Shown here piece after piece: positions 43,201 to 56,149 of a DNA stretch of 64,000 bases. Source of the stretch: Rugalucina vietnamica. Its lineage: Eukaryota > Mollusca > Bivalvia > Lucinida > Lucinidae. The notes below the pieces were generated by a model. The model worked only from the letters and a program-made list of their open reading frames with translations, made no database searches and had not been told where the DNA came from. How positions within the stretch are numbered: position 1 is the first letter of the stretch; every line of letters starts with the position of its first letter. The stretch lies in the NCBI GenBank assembly GCA_964017185.1, contig OZ024875.1, positions 27,599,456 to 27,663,455 of the forward strand, given 5' to 3'. The position numbers and the translations under genes were made by a program.

Positions 43201-46200
43201 TGGGTAGCCAGGGCCCCCAATATCATGGGGGGTGTCAAAAAATTCCATTTTCGATAGTTTTCGGTCTCCTGCTCCCAAACTAGCTCTTGTGCCAGGAAGC
43301 CGCTAGTACTACGACATAGATGTATAGTATATACAAGTATGTGGCAAGTCTCATCAGGATTGAAAGAGGATGAGATGGGTAGCCAGGGCCCCCAATGTCA
43401 TGGGGGGTGTCAAAAATTCCATTTTCGAGAGTTTTCGGTTTCCTGCTCCCAAACTAGCTCTTGTGCCAGGAAGCCGCTAGTACTACGACATAGATGTATA
43501 GTATATACAAGTATGTTGCAAGTCTCATCAGGATTGAAAGAGGATGAGATGGGTAGCCAGACCCCCCACTATGTCAGAGGGGGGTGCAAAAAAAATTATT
43601 TTCGATCTTTCTCGGTCTCTTGCTCCCAAACTAGCTCTTGTGCCAGGAAGCCGCTTATACTGCAATAAAGGTATATGATATATGAATGTATGTGGCAAGT
43701 CTTATTAGGATTGAAAGAGGATGAGGAGGGTAGCCAGGCCCCCCCAACGGCTCTAGGGTCATATTTTCCTGTACAGAATTGGCTATTTTCGACACTTCTA
43801 AGTCTACTGCTCCGAAAGTAGCTCTTGTGCCAGGAAGCCGCTGGTACTGTGACAAATGTATATGTTATATAAAAGTATGTGGCAAGTCTCATCAGGATTG
43901 AAAGAGGATGAGATGGGTAGCCAGGGCCCCCAATATCATGGGGGTGTCAAAAAATTCCATTTTAGATAGTTTTCGGTCTCCTGCTCCCAAACTAGCTCTT
44001 GTGCCAGGAAGCCGCTAGTACTACGACATAGATGTATAGTATATACAAGTATGTGGCAAGTCTCATCAGGATTGAAAGAGGATGAGATGGGTAGCCAGGG
44101 CCCCCAATGTCATGGGGGTGTCAAAAATTCCATTTTCGAGAGTTTTCGGTTTCCTGCTCCCAAACTAGCTCTTGTGCCAGGAAGCCGCTAGTACTACGAC
44201 ATAGATGTATAGTATATACAAGTATGTGGCAAGTCTCATTAGGATTGAAAGAGGATGAGATGGGTAGCCAGACCCCCCACTATGTCAGAGGGGGGTGCAA
44301 AAAAATTATTTTCGATCTTTCTCGGTCTCTTGCTCCCAAACTAGCTCTTGTGCCAGGAAGCCGCTTATACTGCAATAAAGGTATATGATATATGAATGTA
44401 TGTGGCAAGTCTTATTAGGATTGAAAGAGGATGAGGAGGGTAGCCAGGCCCCCCAACGGCTCTAGGGTCATATTTTCCTGTACAGAATTGGCTATTTTCG
44501 ACACTTCTAGGTCTACTGCTCCGAAAGTAGCTCTTGTGCCAGGAAGCCGCTGGTACTGTGACAAATGTATATGTTATATAAAAGTATGTGGCAAGTCTCA
44601 TCAGGATTGAAAGAGGATGAGATGGGTAGCCAGGGCCCCCAATATCATGGGGGGTGTCAAAAAATTCCATTTTCGATAGTTTTCGGTCTCCTGCTCCCAA
44701 ACTAGCTCTTGTGCCAGGAAGCCGCTAGTACTACGACATAGATGTATAGTATATACAAGTATGTGGCAAGTCTCATCAGGATTGAAAGAGGATGAGATGG
44801 GTAGCCAGGGCCCCCAATGTCATGGGGGGTGTCAAAAATTCCATTTTCGAGAGTTTTCGGTTTCCTGCTCCCAAACTAGCTCTTGTGCCAGGAAGCCGCT
44901 AGTACTACGACATAGATGTATAGTATATACAAGTATGTGGCAAGTCTCATCAAGATTGAAAGAGGATGAGATGGGTAGCCAGACCCCCCACTATGTCAGA
45001 GGGGGGTGCAAAAAAAATTATTTTCGATCTTTCTCGGTCTCTTGCTCCCAAACTAGCTCTTGTGCCAGGAAGCCGCTTATACTGCAATAAAGGTATATGA
45101 TATATAAATGTATGTGGCAAGTCTTATTAGGATTGAAAGAGGATGAGGAGGGTAGCCAGGCCCCCCAACGGCTCTAGGGTCATATTTTCCTGTACAGAAT
45201 TGGCTATTTTCGACACTTCTAGGTCTACTGCTCCGAAAGTAGCTCTTGTGCTAGGAAGCCGCTGGTACTGTGACAAATGTATATGTTATATAAAAGTATG
45301 TGGCAAGTCTCATCAGGATTGAAAGAGGATGAGATGGGTAGCCAGGGCCCCCAATATCATGGGGGGTGTCAAAAAATTCCATTTTCGATAGTTTTCGGTC
45401 TCCTGCTCCCAAACTAGCTCTTGTGCCAGGAAGCCGCTAGTACTACGACATAGATGTATAGTATATACAAGTATGTGGCAAGTCTCATCAGGATTGAAAG
45501 AGGATGAGATGGGTAGCCAGGGCCCCCAATGTCATGGGGGGTGTCAAAAATTCTATTTTCGAGAGTTTTCGGTTTCCTGCTCCCAAACTAGCTCTTGTGC
45601 CAGGAAGCCGCTAGTACTACGACATAGATGTATAGTATATACAAGTATGTGGCAAGTCTCATCAGGATTGAAAGAGGATGAGATGGGTAGCCAGACCCCC
45701 CACTATGTCAGAGGGGGGTGCAAAAAAAAATATTTTCGATCTTTCTCGGTCTCTTGCTCCCAAACTAGCTCTTGTGCCAGGAAGCCGCTTATACTGCAAT
45801 AAAGGTATATGATATATGAATGTATGTGGCAAGTCTTATTAGGATTGAAAGAGGATGAGGAGGGTAGCCAGGCCCCCCAACGGCTCTAGGGTCATATTTT
45901 CCTGTACAGAATTGGCTATTTTCGACACTTCTAGGTCTACTGCTCCGAAAGTAGCTCTTGTGCCAGGAAGCCGCTGGTACTGTGACAAATGTATATGTTA
46001 TATAAAAGTATGTGGCAAGTCTCATCAGGATTGAAAGAGGATGAGATGGGTAGCCAGGGCCCCCAATATCATGGGGGGTGTCAAAAAATTCCATTTTCGA
46101 TAGTTTTCGGTCTCCTGCTCCCAAACTAGCTCTTGTGCCAGGAAGCCGCTAGTACTACGACATAGATGTATAGTATATACAAGTATGTGGCAAGTCTCAT

Positions 46201-49200
46201 CAGGATTGAAAGAGGATGAGATGGGTAGCCAGGGCCCCCAATGTCATGGGGGGTGTCAAAAATTCCATTTTCGAGAGTTTTCGGTTTCCTGCTCCCAAAC
46301 TAGCTCTTGTGCCAGGAAGCCGCTAGTACTACGACATAGATGTATAGTATATACAAGTATGTGGCAAGTCTCATCAGGATTGAAAGAGGATGAGATGGGT
46401 AGCCAGACCCCCCACTATGTCAGAGGGGGGTGCAAAAAAAAATTATTTTCGATCTTTCTCGGTCTCTTGCTCCCAAACTAGCTCTTGTGCCAGGAAGCCG
46501 CTTATACTGCAATAAAGGTATATGATATATAAATGTATGTGGCAAGTCTTATTGGGATTGAAAGAGGATGAGGAGGGTAGCCAGGCCCCCCAACGGCTCT
46601 AGGGTCATATTTTCCTGTACAGAATTGGCTATTTTCGACACTTCTAGGTCTACTGCTCCGAAAGTAGCTCTTGTGCTAGGAAGCCGCTGGTACTGTGACA
46701 AATGTATATGTTATATAAAAGTATGTGGCAAGTCTCATCAGGATTGAAAGAGGATGAGATGGGTAGCCAGACCCCCCACTATGTCAGAGGGGGGTGCAAA
46801 AAAAATTATTTTCGATCTTTCTCGGTCTCTTGCTCCCAAACTAGCTCTTGTGCCAGGAAGCCGCTTATACTGCAATAAAGGTATATGATATATGAATGTA
46901 TGTGGCAAGTCTTATTAGGATTGAAAGAGGATGAGGAGGGTAGCCAGGCCCACCCATCGGCTCTAGGGTCATATTTTCCTGTACAGAATTGGCTATTTTC
47001 GACACTTCTAAGTCTACTGCTCCGAAAGTAGCTCTTGTGCCAGGAAGCCGCTGGTACTGTGACAAATGTATATGTTATATAAAAGTATTCGGCAAGTCTC
47101 ATCAGGATTGAAAGAGGATGAGATGGGTAGCCAGGGCCCCCAATATCATGGGGGTGTCAAAAAATTCCATTTTAGATAGTTTTCGGTCTCCTGCTCCCAA
47201 ACTAGCTCTTGTGCCAGGTAGCCGCTAGTACTACGACATAGATGTATAGTACATACAAGTATGTGGCAAGTCTCATCATGATTGAAAGAGGATGAGATGG
47301 GTAGCCAGGGCCCCCAATGTCATGGGGGGTGTCAAAAATTCCATTTTCGAGAGTTTTCGGTTTCCTGCTCCCAAACTAGCTCTTGTGCCAGGAAGCCGCT
47401 AGTACTACGACATAGATGTATAGTATATACAAGTATGTGGCAAGTCTCATCAGGATTGAAAGAGGATGAGATGGGTAGCCAGACCCCCCACTATGTCAGA
47501 GGGGGGTGCAAAAAAAATTATTTTCGATCTTTCTCGGTCTCTTGCTCCCAAACTAGCTCTTGTGCCAGGAAGCCGCTTATACTGCAATAAAGGTATATGA
47601 TATATGAATGTATGTGGCAAGTCTTATTAGGATTGAAAGAGGATGAGGAGGGTAGCCAGGCCCCCCAACGGCTCTAGGGTCATATTTTCCTGTACAGAAT
47701 TGGCTATTTTCGACACTTCTAGGTCTACTGCTCCGAAAGTAGCTCTTGTGCCAGGAAGCCGCTGGTACTGTGACAAATGTATATGTTATATAAAAGTATG
47801 TGGCAAGTCTCATCAGGATTGAAAGAGGATGAGATGGGTAGCCAGGGCCCCCAATATCATGGGGGGTGTCAAAAAATTCCATTTTCGATAGTTTTCGGTC
47901 TCCTGCTCCCAAACTAGCTCTTGTGCCAGGAAGCCGCTAGTACTACGACATAGATGTATAGTATATACAAGTATGTGGCAAGTCTCATCAGGATTGAAAG
48001 AGGATGAGATGGGTAGCCAGGGCCCCCAATGTCATGGGGGGTGTCAAAAATTCCATTTTCGAGAGTTTTCGGTTTCCTGCTCCCAAACTAGCTCTTGTGC
48101 CAGGAAGCCGCTAGTACTACGACATAGATGTATAGTATATACAAGTATGTGGCAAGTCTCATCAGGATTGAAAGAGGATGAGATGGGTAGCCAGACCCCC
48201 CACTATGTCAGAGGGGGGTGCAAAAAAAATTATTTTCGATCTTTCTCGGTCTCTTGCTCCCAAACTAGCTCTTGTGCCAGGAAGCCGCTTATACTGCAAT
48301 AAAGGTATATGATATATAAATGTATGTGGCAAGTCTTATTAGGATTGAAAGAGGATGAGGAGGGTAGCCAGGCCCCCCAACGGCTCTAGGGTCATATTTT
48401 CCTGTACAGAATTGGCTATTTTCGACACTTCTAGGTCTACTGCTCCGAAAGTAGCTCTTGTGCTAGGAAGCCGCTGGTACTGTGACAAATGTATATGTTA
48501 TATAAAAGTATGTGGCAAGTCTCATCAGGATTGAAAGAGGATGAGATGGGTAGCCAGGGCCCCCAATATCATGGGGGGTGTCAAAAAATTCCATTTTCGA
48601 TAGTTTTCGGTCTCCTGCTCCCAAACTAGCTCTTGTGCCAGGAAGCCGCTAGTACTACGACATAGATGTATAGTATATACAAGTATGTGGCAAGTCTCAT
48701 CAGGATTGAAAGAGGATGAGATGGGTAGCCAGGGCCCCCAATGTCATGGGGGGTGTCAAAAATTCCATTTTCGAGAGTTTTCGGTTTCCTGCTCCCAAAC
48801 TAGCTCTTGTGCCAGGAAGCCGCTAGTACTACGACATAGATGTATAGTATATACAAGTATGTGGCAAGTCTCATCAGGATTGAAAGAGGATGAGATGGGT
48901 AGCCAGACCCCCCACTATGTCAGAGGGGGGTGCAAAAAAAATTATTTTCGATCTTTCTCGGTCTCTTGCTCCCAAACTAGCTCTTGTGCCAGGAAGCCGC
49001 TTATACTGCAATAAAGGTATATGATATATGAATGTATGTGGCAAGTCTTATTAGGATTGAAAGAGGATGAGGAGGGTAGCCAGGCCCCCCAACGGCTCTA
49101 GGGTCATATTTTCCTGTACAGAATTGGCTATTTTCGACACTTCTAGGTCTACTGCTCCGAAAGTAGCTCTTGTGCCAGGAAGCCGCTGGTACTGTGACAA

Positions 49201-51673
49201 ATGTATATGTTATATAAAAGTATGTGGCAAGTCTCATCAGGATTGAAAGAGGATGAGATGGGTAGCCAGGGCCCCCAATATCATGGGGGGTGTCAAAAAA
49301 TTCCATTTTCGATAGTTTTCGGTCTCCTGCTCCCAAACTAGCTCTTGTGCCAGGAAGCCGCTAGTACTACGACATAGATGTATAGTATATACAAGTATGT
49401 GGCAAGTCTCATCAGGATTGAAAGAGGATGAGATGGGTAGCCAGGGCCCCCAATGTCATGGGGGTGTAAAAAATTCCATTTTCGAGAGTTTTCGGTTTCC
49501 TGCTCCCAAACTAGCTCTTGTGCCAGGAAGCCGCTAGTACTACGACATAGATGTATAGTATATACAAGTATATGGCAAGTCTCATCAGGATTGAAAGAGG
49601 ATGAGATGGGTAGCCAGACCCCCCACTATGTCAGAGGTGGGTGCAAAAAAATTATTTTCGATCTTTCTCGGTCTCTTGCTCCCAAACTAGCTCTTGTGCC
49701 AGGAAGCCGCTTATACTGCAATAAAGGTATATGATATATGAATGTATGTGGCAAGTCTTATTAGGATTGAAAGAGGATGAGGAGGGTAGCCAGGCCCCCC
49801 AACGGCTCTAGGGTCATATTTTCCTGTACAGAATTGGCTATTTTCGACACTTCTAGGTCTACTGCTCCGAAAGTAGCTCTTGTGCCAGGAAGCCGCTGGT
49901 ACTGTGATAAATGTATATGTTATATAAAAGTATGTGGCAAGTCTCATCAGGATTGAAATAGGATGAGATGGGTAGCCAGGGCCCCCAATATCATGGGGGT
50001 GTCAAAAAATTCCATTTTCGATAGTTTTCGGTCTCCTGCTCCCAAACTAGCTCTTGTGCCAGGAAGCCGCTAGTACTACGACATAGATGTATAGTATATA
50101 CAAGTATGTGGCAAGTCTCATCAGGATTGAAAGAGGATGAGATGGGTAGCCAGGGCCCCCAATGTCATGGGGGGTGTCAAAAATTCCATTTTCGAGAGTT
50201 TTCGGTTTCCTGCTCCCAAACTAGCTCTTGTGCCAGGAAGCCGCTAGTACTACGACATAGATGTATAGTATATACAAGTATGTGGCAAGTCTCATCAGGA
50301 TTGAAAGAGGATGAGATGGGTAGCCAGACCCCCCACTATGTCAGAGGGGGGGTGCAAAAAAATTTATTTTCGATCTTTCTCGGTCTCTTGCTCCCAAACT
50401 AGCTCTTGTGCCAGGAAGCCGCTTATACTGCAATAAAGGTATATGATATATGAATGTATGTGGCAAGTCTTATTAGGATTGAAAGAGGATGAGGAGGGTA
50501 GCCAGGCCCCCCAACGGCTCTAGGGTCATATTTTCCTGTACAGAATTGGCTATTTTCGACACTTCTAGGTCTACTGCTCCGAAAGTAGCTCTTGTGCCAG
50601 GAAGCCGCTGGTACTGTGACAAATGTATATGTTATATAAAAGTATGTGGCAAGTCTCATCAGGATTGAAAGAGGATGAGATGGGTAGCCAGGGCCCCCAA
50701 TATCATGGGGGGTGTCAAAAAATTCCATTTTCGATAGTTTTCGGTCTCCTGCTCCCAAACTAGCTCTTGTGCCAGGAAGCCGCTAGTACTACGACATAGA
50801 TGTATAGTATATACAAGTATGTGGCAAGTCTCATCAGGATTGAAAGAGGATGAGATGGGTAGCCAGGGCCCCCAATGTCATGGGGGGTGTCAAAAATTCC
50901 ATTTTCGAGAGTTTTCGGTTTCCTGCTCCCAAACTAGCTCTTGTGCCAGAAAGCCGCTAGTACTACGACATAGATGTATAGTATATACAAGTATGTGGCA
51001 AGTCTCATCAGGATTGAAAGAGGATGAGATGGGTAGCCAGACCCCCCACTATGTCAGAGGGGGGTGCAAAAAAAATTATTTTCGATCTTTCTCGGTCTCT
51101 TGCTCCCAAACTAGCTCTTGTGCCAGGAAGCCGCTTATACTGCAATAAAGGTATATGATATTTGAATGTAAGTGGCAAGTCTTATTAGGATTGAAAGAGG
51201 ATGAGGAGGGTAGCCAGGCCCCCCAACGGCTCTAGGGTCATATTTTCCTGTACAGAATTGGCTATTTTCGACACTTCTGGGTCTACTGCTCCGAAAGTAG
51301 CTCTTGTGCCAGGAAGCCGCTGGTACTGTGACAAATGTATATGTTATATAAAAGTATGTGGCAAGTCTCATCAGGATTGAAAGAGGATGAGATGGGTAGC
51401 CAGGGCCCCCAATATCATGGGGGGTGTCAAAAAATTCCATTTTCGATAGTTTTCGGTCTCCTGCTCCCAAACTAGCTCTTGTGCCAGGAAGCCGCTAGTA
51501 CTACGACATAGATGTATAGTATATACAAGTATGTGGCAAGTCTCATTAGGATTGAAAGAGGATGAGATGGGTAGCCAGGGCCCCCAATGTCATGGGGGGT
51601 GTCAAAAATTCCATTTTCGAGAGTTTTCGTTTTCCTGCTCCCAAACTAGCTCTTGTGCCAGGAAGCCGCTAGT
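34261..51673 (+). repeat. Satellite array with 712-bp higher-order repeat (A-B-C-D monomers)
   Basis: Each unit has four monomers: A (about 174 bp, GAGAGTTTTCGG), B (177, CCCCACTATGTCAGAGG), C (186, CCTGTACAGAATTGGC) and D (175, CCCAATATCATGG and GATAGTTTTC). ATGTGG starts at 39781, 39955, 40132, 40318 and 40493 give 174+177+186+175 = 712. Roughly 24 higher-order units are present, most differing by few bases. Variants include A-A-B-C-D (about 886 bp, for example 36760-37645), D directly to B (35450-35560), and C directly to B (46690-46800). Repeated frames of 98-112 codons on both strands are passive consequences of the sequence. Confidence 0.95.
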
Positions 51674-51826
51674 GGACATTTAAAGATTTAGTCTAGACTG
51701 AATAGGAATTGGAAATTGAGGTTTACCTGAGGGATCATCTCAAGTGAAATTAATTAGACTTGTGTTAGCGGCTTTACATGTAGCTGCTACGTATAAAACA
51801 TATATATGATAAATATCGACCATTAT

Positions 51827-51900
51827 GTTCCTCAGTGGTCTAATGGTTAGCGTAGTCGCTTTGCAATCAGAGGGATGGGAGATCGATTCTCGGTCGGTGC
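51827..51900 (+). ncRNA. tRNA-like segment, possible head of a tRNA-derived SINE
   Basis: A box-A-like GTGGTCTAATGGTTAGCG (51836-51853) lies about 35 bp before a box-B-like AGATCGATTCTC (51880-51891), with CTTTGCAATC between. Acceptor and anticodon stems do not pair well, so this is not a functional tRNA gene. It is followed by a T-rich tract and the dispersed word GGTTTAGCGTCCCAGTCAAC. Such a head plus repeat body would fit a tRNA-derived SINE. Confidence 0.4.
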
Positions 51901-54560
51901 ATACCTGATACTTTTTTATTTTTATTTTCTATTTTTTTTTTTTCATTTATTTTTCTTTTACCTAGAGTGCATTTTATCTTACATACGAGCGTTTTGCGTC
52001 TGCTATCAGTGCAATATCGAATTTTTTTGTTTGTTTGTATTGCGGTTTAGCGTCCCAGTCAACAACTTTATGTCATATAGGACAGAACCACCACCTCATG
52101 GGCATAAACCATTACTATGGGAAGTTAATGACCATCGCACTGTCCTGCAAAATCTAACTGTCCGATCTGGGCAGGGTCCGCCAATACATGTAAGTTTATA
52201 TGTCGGTCAGTGATACCTATGCTTAAGGAAACCTCCAACACATACAGAAACTATTTCCCTAAAACATTAAATTTCCAACCTTTTTGCATTTTAGTGTGTT
52301 TGATTGCGTTGATGCATTACGTCCCAGTCAATGGTCATGTCGGGAGATTGTCTCAAATTTTGTGGGACTTCTACACGTACCCAACACCAGGATTTCATAA
52401 CACCCAAAATGTGCTTTAAAATATAACCACCTAAGTAAACCAAAACAGCTTATATGTGTAGTAGTTTTGACTTGAACCACTTTTTCTAGTCACTCTCATG
52501 CCTTCTGAGCGATTTATCTGTAATCAGATAGGCATTTGTTTGAAAATTTTGCCTGGAGACACAATCAGTCCATCTTCATGTATTTCTCCGGTCTCCAATT
52601 TGCGGGGTCCCCCATGAATTTAGAATTATTCACATAATCTGTGAAAATTTTGGATCAAAATATTGCGTTTTATTCAAAATACAGTTTCCTTAAAAAAACG
52701 TGAACGAGAACCGAAGTTTGCGTCAGGTTTCAGTACGGAAATGATTATTTTGAATATATTTTAAGAAAATGTGAGACATTTTTGTCCCATTGAAATCGTC
52801 ATATCCATTCAATTAAAAGTTCTGAAATCGAGATATACACCCTGTTGGAAAGGCAAGCTTTTAAATTCACGTCCGCACAGAAAATTGCGTATTACACATG
52901 CTTTGCATTCCAGAAAACAAAACAAACAACAAAAAAAAAAAACATGCACTTGGCCAATTTACCAAACGTGAGTCGTACGATCTATCATACAAAGATTATG
53001 TACCATTCACTTCACCCGCGATTTGCTGTAGTGCTATGTATTCACAATTAGCCATGTACATTCGTTTGTCCTAGGTTTTCGTCACAAGTTTACTGGTCAG
53101 TGAATATTTTGGGTGACAGCTGGCGTTTGGTAAATTCTAAGAAGACTTTTTATTAAGTTTCTCCTTGCTTAAGTATCACTGCTAGAACGCGAATGATGCA
53201 CTGGATTTATGCCATGAGGACGTTTTTACGTCATATTCGTATAGTGCGATTAAACTATTTTGTGAGAGGGGAGGAGGTTTTCGTAAGAGATTTTCCAATT
53301 TCCATCCTATTTCCGATGAACATCAGTTTTATTTTCGACTATTATATTTTTAATTTCATTAATGCTTCTTAAATGTAATAAAATGCAGTGCATTGACAAT
53401 AAAAAAATTGTCTACCATATCATGTTTGGTTGGTTGATATATGGCGATTTTTAAACAAAAGAACTGCTCACTTGCCCCTTTCGTTGTTTTAGGTTTTCAA
53501 ACTGCAATATTTGATAATCGTATCAGTTTTCTTTGAAATTAACCATGCTCCATCGAAATACAGTCTTCTAATGTATTCCGAATTAGAAATTTAATTGCTT
53601 CTCTAGTTTTCAAGCAAATGTCTAAACAAATGTGTACGCGTTTGAAGTTTCCTTATGTGTATGTGAGCCATCGAATCCACAGATGCGTAAAAAGAAGTTT
53701 ATCAGAACATGCTCAAGGCTATCATTTCGCTACATTACAAGGATAGAATGACACCTCCTCTGTCTATCTTTCAAGCTTCTGACCATATCCTGTCTTTACA
53801 GACCTGGTGTGGAGCCTAGGCTGTTTGTTTTCGCACACAAAGACTGATGTCCGACTGTTTAATATTGAACTCGCATCTTTATTTGACGACAGCTCCAAAA
53901 TATATCGCATGGATTTGCAGTTTATCCTAGAGCTATATGGGTTTGCTAGCCAACAAGTCTGCACTGGTCAGTGTTTTGAAAACAAAACTTGAGCCAGCTG
54001 TGCACTTGATCTCAGAGCTATCACAGGGATATGTCGATTTAGATACATTTTTCATACATGTAGACGACGAATGACCAAACTTACATGGATAAAACTTGAA
54101 TATGCAAGCGGTCATATAATCTGACTCGATCACATAATATCTAAATCCAGTTTTGATTTCAAAACGTGGTTGGGGCATGGATCCAGTGGCTCTTCTCCTG
54201 TTACTCGAGTTGATGTATATGTAACACCATCGGTGGATACCGTGGCTATACAGGGGTTCGCCGGCAAAAAATAGTGAAGAGGCGTTAGTCTATCCCGGTG
54301 CAACAGTTATATTCCAGGTCGTCAGGATTCACTCCTATTCCACGGCATGAACCGCGGCCTAAAGTCGAGACAGTGAAAACGGGGCAAAATTACGGGCTAT
54401 TTCAAAAAATGTTCAGGCAAGATTCAACATTTTGATATGTACAGTGTATCGTTCAGTGTCAATTTCTAATGGCAAGAGGTCGCTATATTATAACATTAAT
54501 TAATATTATAACATATATACATATTATAACTTAAAATCTTGGCATCCGACAAGCATGAGA
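51901..54560. other. Interior of the satellite-inserted element, no gene recognised
   Basis: Short frames (for example 51875-52213 and 53933-54178) have no domain motif, splice context or repeat support. The base composition and lack of tandem structure contrast sharply with the satellite on either side. Confidence 0.5.
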
Positions 54561-54625
54561 TGACCCCTCTATAAATTGTCCATTTCAGGTTCCGCTCTCC
54601 GCTTAGATTAATCCTTTAAATGTCC

Positions 54626-56149
54626 AGTACTACGACATAGATGTATAGTATATACAAGTATGTGGCAAGTCTCATCAGGATTGAAAGAGGATGAAATGGG
54701 TAGCCAGGGCCCCCAATGTCATGGGGGGTGTCAAAAATTCCATTTTCGAGAGTTTTCGGTTTCCTGCTCCCAAACTAGCTCTTGTGCCAGGAAGCCGCTA
54801 GTACTACGACATAGATGTATAGTATATACAAGTATGTGGCAAGTCTCATCAGGATTGAAAGAGGATGAGATGGGTAGCCAGACCCCCACTATGTCAGAAG
54901 GGGGTGCAAAAAAAATTATTTTCGATCTTTCTCGGTCTCTTGCTCCCAAACTAGCTCTTGTGCCAGGAAGCCGCTTATACTGCAATAAAGGTATATGATA
55001 TATGAATGTATGTGGCAAGTCTTATTAGGATTGAAAGAGGATGAGGAGGGTAGCCAGGCCCCCCAACGGCTCTAGGGTCATATTTTCCTGTACAGAATTG
55101 GCTATTTTCGACACTTCTAGGTCTACTGCTCCGAAAGTAGCTCTTGTGCCAGGAAGCCGCTGGTACTGTGACAAATGTATATGTTATATAAAAGTATGTG
55201 GCAAGTCTCATCAGGATTGAAAGAGGATGAGATGGGTAGCCAGGGCCCCCAATATCATGGGGGGTGTCAAAAAATTCCATTTTCGATAGTTTTCGGTCTC
55301 CTGCTCTCAAACTAGCTCTTGTGCCAGGAAGCCGCTAGTACTACGACATAGATGTATAGTATATACAAGTATGTGGCAAGTCTCATCAGGATTGAAAGAG
55401 GATGAGATGGGTAGCCAGGGCCCCCAATGTCATGGGGGGTGTCAAAAATTCCATTTTCGAGAGTTTTCGGTTTCCTGCTCCCAAACTAGCTCTTGTGCCA
55501 GGAAGCCGCTAGTACTACGACATAGATGTATAGTATATACAAGTATGTGGCAAGTCTCATCAGGATTGAAAGAGGATGAGATGGGTAGCCAGACCCCCCA
55601 CTATGTCAGTTGGGGGTGCAAAAAAAAAATATTTTCGATCTTTCTCGGTCTCTTGCCCCCAAACTAGCTCTTGTGCCAGGAAGCCGCTTATACTGCAATA
55701 AAGGTATATGATGTATGAATGTAAGTGGCAAGTCTCATCAGGATTGAAAGAGGATGAGGAGGGTAGCCAGGCCCCCCAACGGCTCTAGGGTCATATTTTC
55801 CTGTACAGAATTGGCTATTTTCGACACTTCTAGGTCTACTGCTCCGAAAGTAGCTCTTGTGCCAGGAAGCCGCTAGTACTGTGATAAATGTATATGTTAT
55901 ATAAAAGTATGTGGCAAGTCTCATCAGGATTGAAAGAGGATGAGATGGGTAGCCAGGGACCCCAATGTCATGGGGGGTGTCAACAATTCCATTTTCGAGA
56001 GTTTTCGGTTTCCTGCTCCCAAACTAGCCCTTGTGCCAGGAAGCCGCTAGCACTACGACATACATTGTAGATGTATAGTATATACAAGTATGTAGCAAGT
56101 CTCATCAGGATTGAAAGAGGATGAGATGGGTAGCCAGACCCCCAACTAT
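54626..56149 (+). repeat. Satellite, plus orientation, between inserted element and inversion
   Basis: The monomers continue in plus orientation in the order A, B, C, D, A, B, C-like, A-like, B-start. The last 400 bp are more diverged (GGGACCCCAATG, a 12-bp insert around ACATACATTGTAG at 56058-56070, TAGCAAG for TGGCAAG). It ends inside a B monomer at CCCAACTATG. Confidence 0.92.

Larger units (their letters stand above)
51674..54625. mobile_element. 2.95-kb element with TIRs inserted in the satellite, AGT duplication
   Basis: The left end starts GGACATTTAAAGATTTAGTC. The right end, read on the minus strand, starts GGACATTTAAAGGATTAATC. AGT occurs at both junctions (51671-51673, 54626-54628), where the uninterrupted monomer reads CGCTAGTACTACG with a single AGT. 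A 3-bp duplication and short TIR indicate a cut-and-paste DNA transposon. No transposase frame of useful length was recognised, so it is a non-autonomous or decayed copy. It contains a tRNA-like stretch (51827-51900) and two dispersed-repeat words (about 52043, 52318). Superfamily not assigned. Confidence 0.8.

Noticed and set aside
51827-51900. Functional tRNA gene
   Set aside because: The box-A-like and box-B-like words are there, but the acceptor and anticodon stems do not pair well, so it was recorded only as tRNA-like.
51875-52213. 112-codon ORF in the inserted element
   Set aside because: Its N-terminal Phe/Leu/Tyr run is a translation of a T-rich tract and its C-terminal part covers a dispersed-repeat word.
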